NCBI GenBank assembly: GCA_007124475.1
Contig: SLFB01000095.1
Location: forward strand, 1 to 7,022
Length of the DNA: 7,022 nt
Source of the DNA: Vibrio sp.
GTDB taxonomy: Bacteria; Pseudomonadota; Gammaproteobacteria; Enterobacterales; Vibrionaceae
Direction: 5' to 3'
The stretch's first letter is position 1; each line of letters begins with the position of its first letter. This document shows, one piece after another, positions 6,725 to 7,022 of the stretch. A model generated the notes under the pieces. That model made no database searches. It saw only the letters and a list, made by a program, of their open reading frames with translations, and was not told where the DNA came from. Both the position numbers and the translations under genes were made by a program.

Positions 6725-6758
6725 CGGTAATAAAACGGTCATCTAATCCTAGTATACC
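6725..6758 (+). promoter_or_regulatory. Pho box and promoter for ppk
   Basis: Positions 6725-6742 read CGGTAAT-AAAA-CGGTCAT, matching the two PhoB half-sites at 5 of 7 and 6 of 7 with an ideal AAAA spacer. TATACC (6753-6758) follows after 10 bases and matches the -10 hexamer at 4 of 6; TAGTAT at 6750 is an alternative with closer spacing. The orientation is correct for ppk. Transcription would begin near 6765, giving a leader of about 130 nt. Confidence 0.68.
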
Positions 6759-6843
6759 CAAACTACTTGTTGGAGTAGCTGGTGGGCGGTAAGTGAAAAA
6801 TCATCAGTTTCCGATACGCGGCCAACGGACAAGCCGCAACAGC
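6753..6843 (+). repeat. ERIC-like (IRU) intergenic repeat, internally deleted
   Basis: The sequence begins TATACCCAAACTACTTG and continues with GGTGGGCGGTAAGTGA, closely following the left arm of ERIC elements as I remember them from enterobacteria and vibrios. CGCGGCCAACGGACAAGCCGC (to 6837) then resembles the right-arm block CGCAGCCAACGCCGC. The central palindrome and the terminal GGGTATA are missing, so the copy seems deleted and decayed. It contains CTACT/AGTAG (6763-6778) and GCGGC/GCCGC (6818-6837) stem-loops that would form in the ppk leader. Confidence 0.5.
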
Positions 6844-6892
6844 ATAAACATCTCGTTTACGTTATTGATAAACAGGGAGTTAATCAGAATTC

Positions 6893-7022
6893 ATGAGCAC
6901 AGAAAAGTTATACATTGATAAGGAGTTAAGTTGGCTCTCATTCAATGAACGCGTTTTACAAGAAGCGGCGGATAAAACCGTCCCCCTGATTGAACGAATC
7001 CGTTTTTTAGGGATCTTCTCTA
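6893..7022 (+). CDS. ppk: Polyphosphate kinase Ppk1, N-terminus (truncated by window end)
   Basis: The visible 43 residues begin MSTEKLYIDKELSWLSFNERVLQEAAD and end RIRFLGIFS, the highly conserved start of polyphosphate kinase 1. The E-L-S-W-L-S-F-N-x-R-V-L-x-E-A motif (11-25) belongs to its N-terminal domain. The full enzyme (normally about 690-720 residues) reversibly transfers the gamma phosphate of ATP onto inorganic polyphosphate; the catalytic histidines lie beyond the window. An in-frame TAA at 6881 excludes an earlier start. The best ribosome binding site, AGGGAG (6874-6879), is 13 bases from the ATG, which is long. The gene diverges from the pst operon and has its own predicted Pho box, fitting joint induction of phosphate uptake and storage. 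ppx often follows ppk but is not visible. Confidence 0.95.
   Translation, partial: MSTEKLYIDKELSWLSFNERVLQEAADKTVPLIERIRFLGIFS

Larger units (their letters stand above)
6375..6892. other. Divergent intergenic regulatory region between pstC and ppk
   Basis: This 518-base gap has no open frame that looks like a gene. It holds, from left to right: a far-spaced ribosome binding site for pstC, a hairpin with a T7 tract on the pstC strand, a tandem repeat, the pst promoter with its Pho box (minus strand), a 45-bp A-rich spacer (6680-6724), the ppk Pho box and promoter (plus strand), and an ERIC-like repeat in the ppk leader. If the promoters are correct, both transcripts have long leaders: roughly 265 nt for pstC and 130 nt for ppk. 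Confidence 0.8.

Noticed and set aside
6778..6785. GCTGGTGG, the E. coli Chi octamer
   Set aside because: It lies within the ERIC-like sequence, and a single octamer is expected by chance; the Chi sequence of this organism is unknown.

Overview
This window is an ordinary chromosomal phosphate-homeostasis locus of a gammaproteobacterium. The CutC, PhoU, PstB, PstA, PstC and Ppk sequences, the oversized PstA and PstC, and ppk placed divergently from pstC-pstA-pstB-phoU all suit the Vibrionales/Alteromonadales side of the class. I recall a similar arrangement in Vibrio, but I cannot assign a genus from sequence alone.

Layout. Positions 1-67 hold the probable tail of an upstream plus-strand gene and a strong intrinsic terminator. 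cutC follows on the plus strand (194-943). It converges, with only 3 bp between the stop codons, on a minus-strand operon read pstC (6374-4173), pstA (4161-2506), pstB (2506-1685), phoU (1666-947). The genes overlap or sit very close together, which suggests one transcript with translational coupling. A gene-free region of about 520 bp (6375-6892) separates pstC from ppk, whose first 43 codons run off the right edge. pstS, phoB, phoR and ppx are not in the window.

How the genes work together. PstC and PstA form the membrane channel and PstB the ATPase of the high-affinity phosphate importer. PhoU links transporter state to the PhoR-PhoB two-component system. Ppk stores phosphate as polyphosphate. 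The intergenic region carries two good matches to the PhoB-binding Pho box in opposite orientations, each about 10 bp upstream of a plausible -10 element. Import and storage genes are therefore probably co-induced by phosphate starvation from back-to-back promoters.

I found no clearly new system. The most interesting DNA is in the intergenic region. It holds the paired Pho boxes, a near-perfect 28-bp direct repeat with 32-bp period inside the predicted pst leader, a hairpin plus T7 tract in that leader, and an ERIC-like (IRU) repeat whose TATACCC end falls where the ppk -10 element is expected. In the proteins, the large periplasmic additions in PstC (propeller-like) and PstA (coiled-coil) have no known function that I can name.
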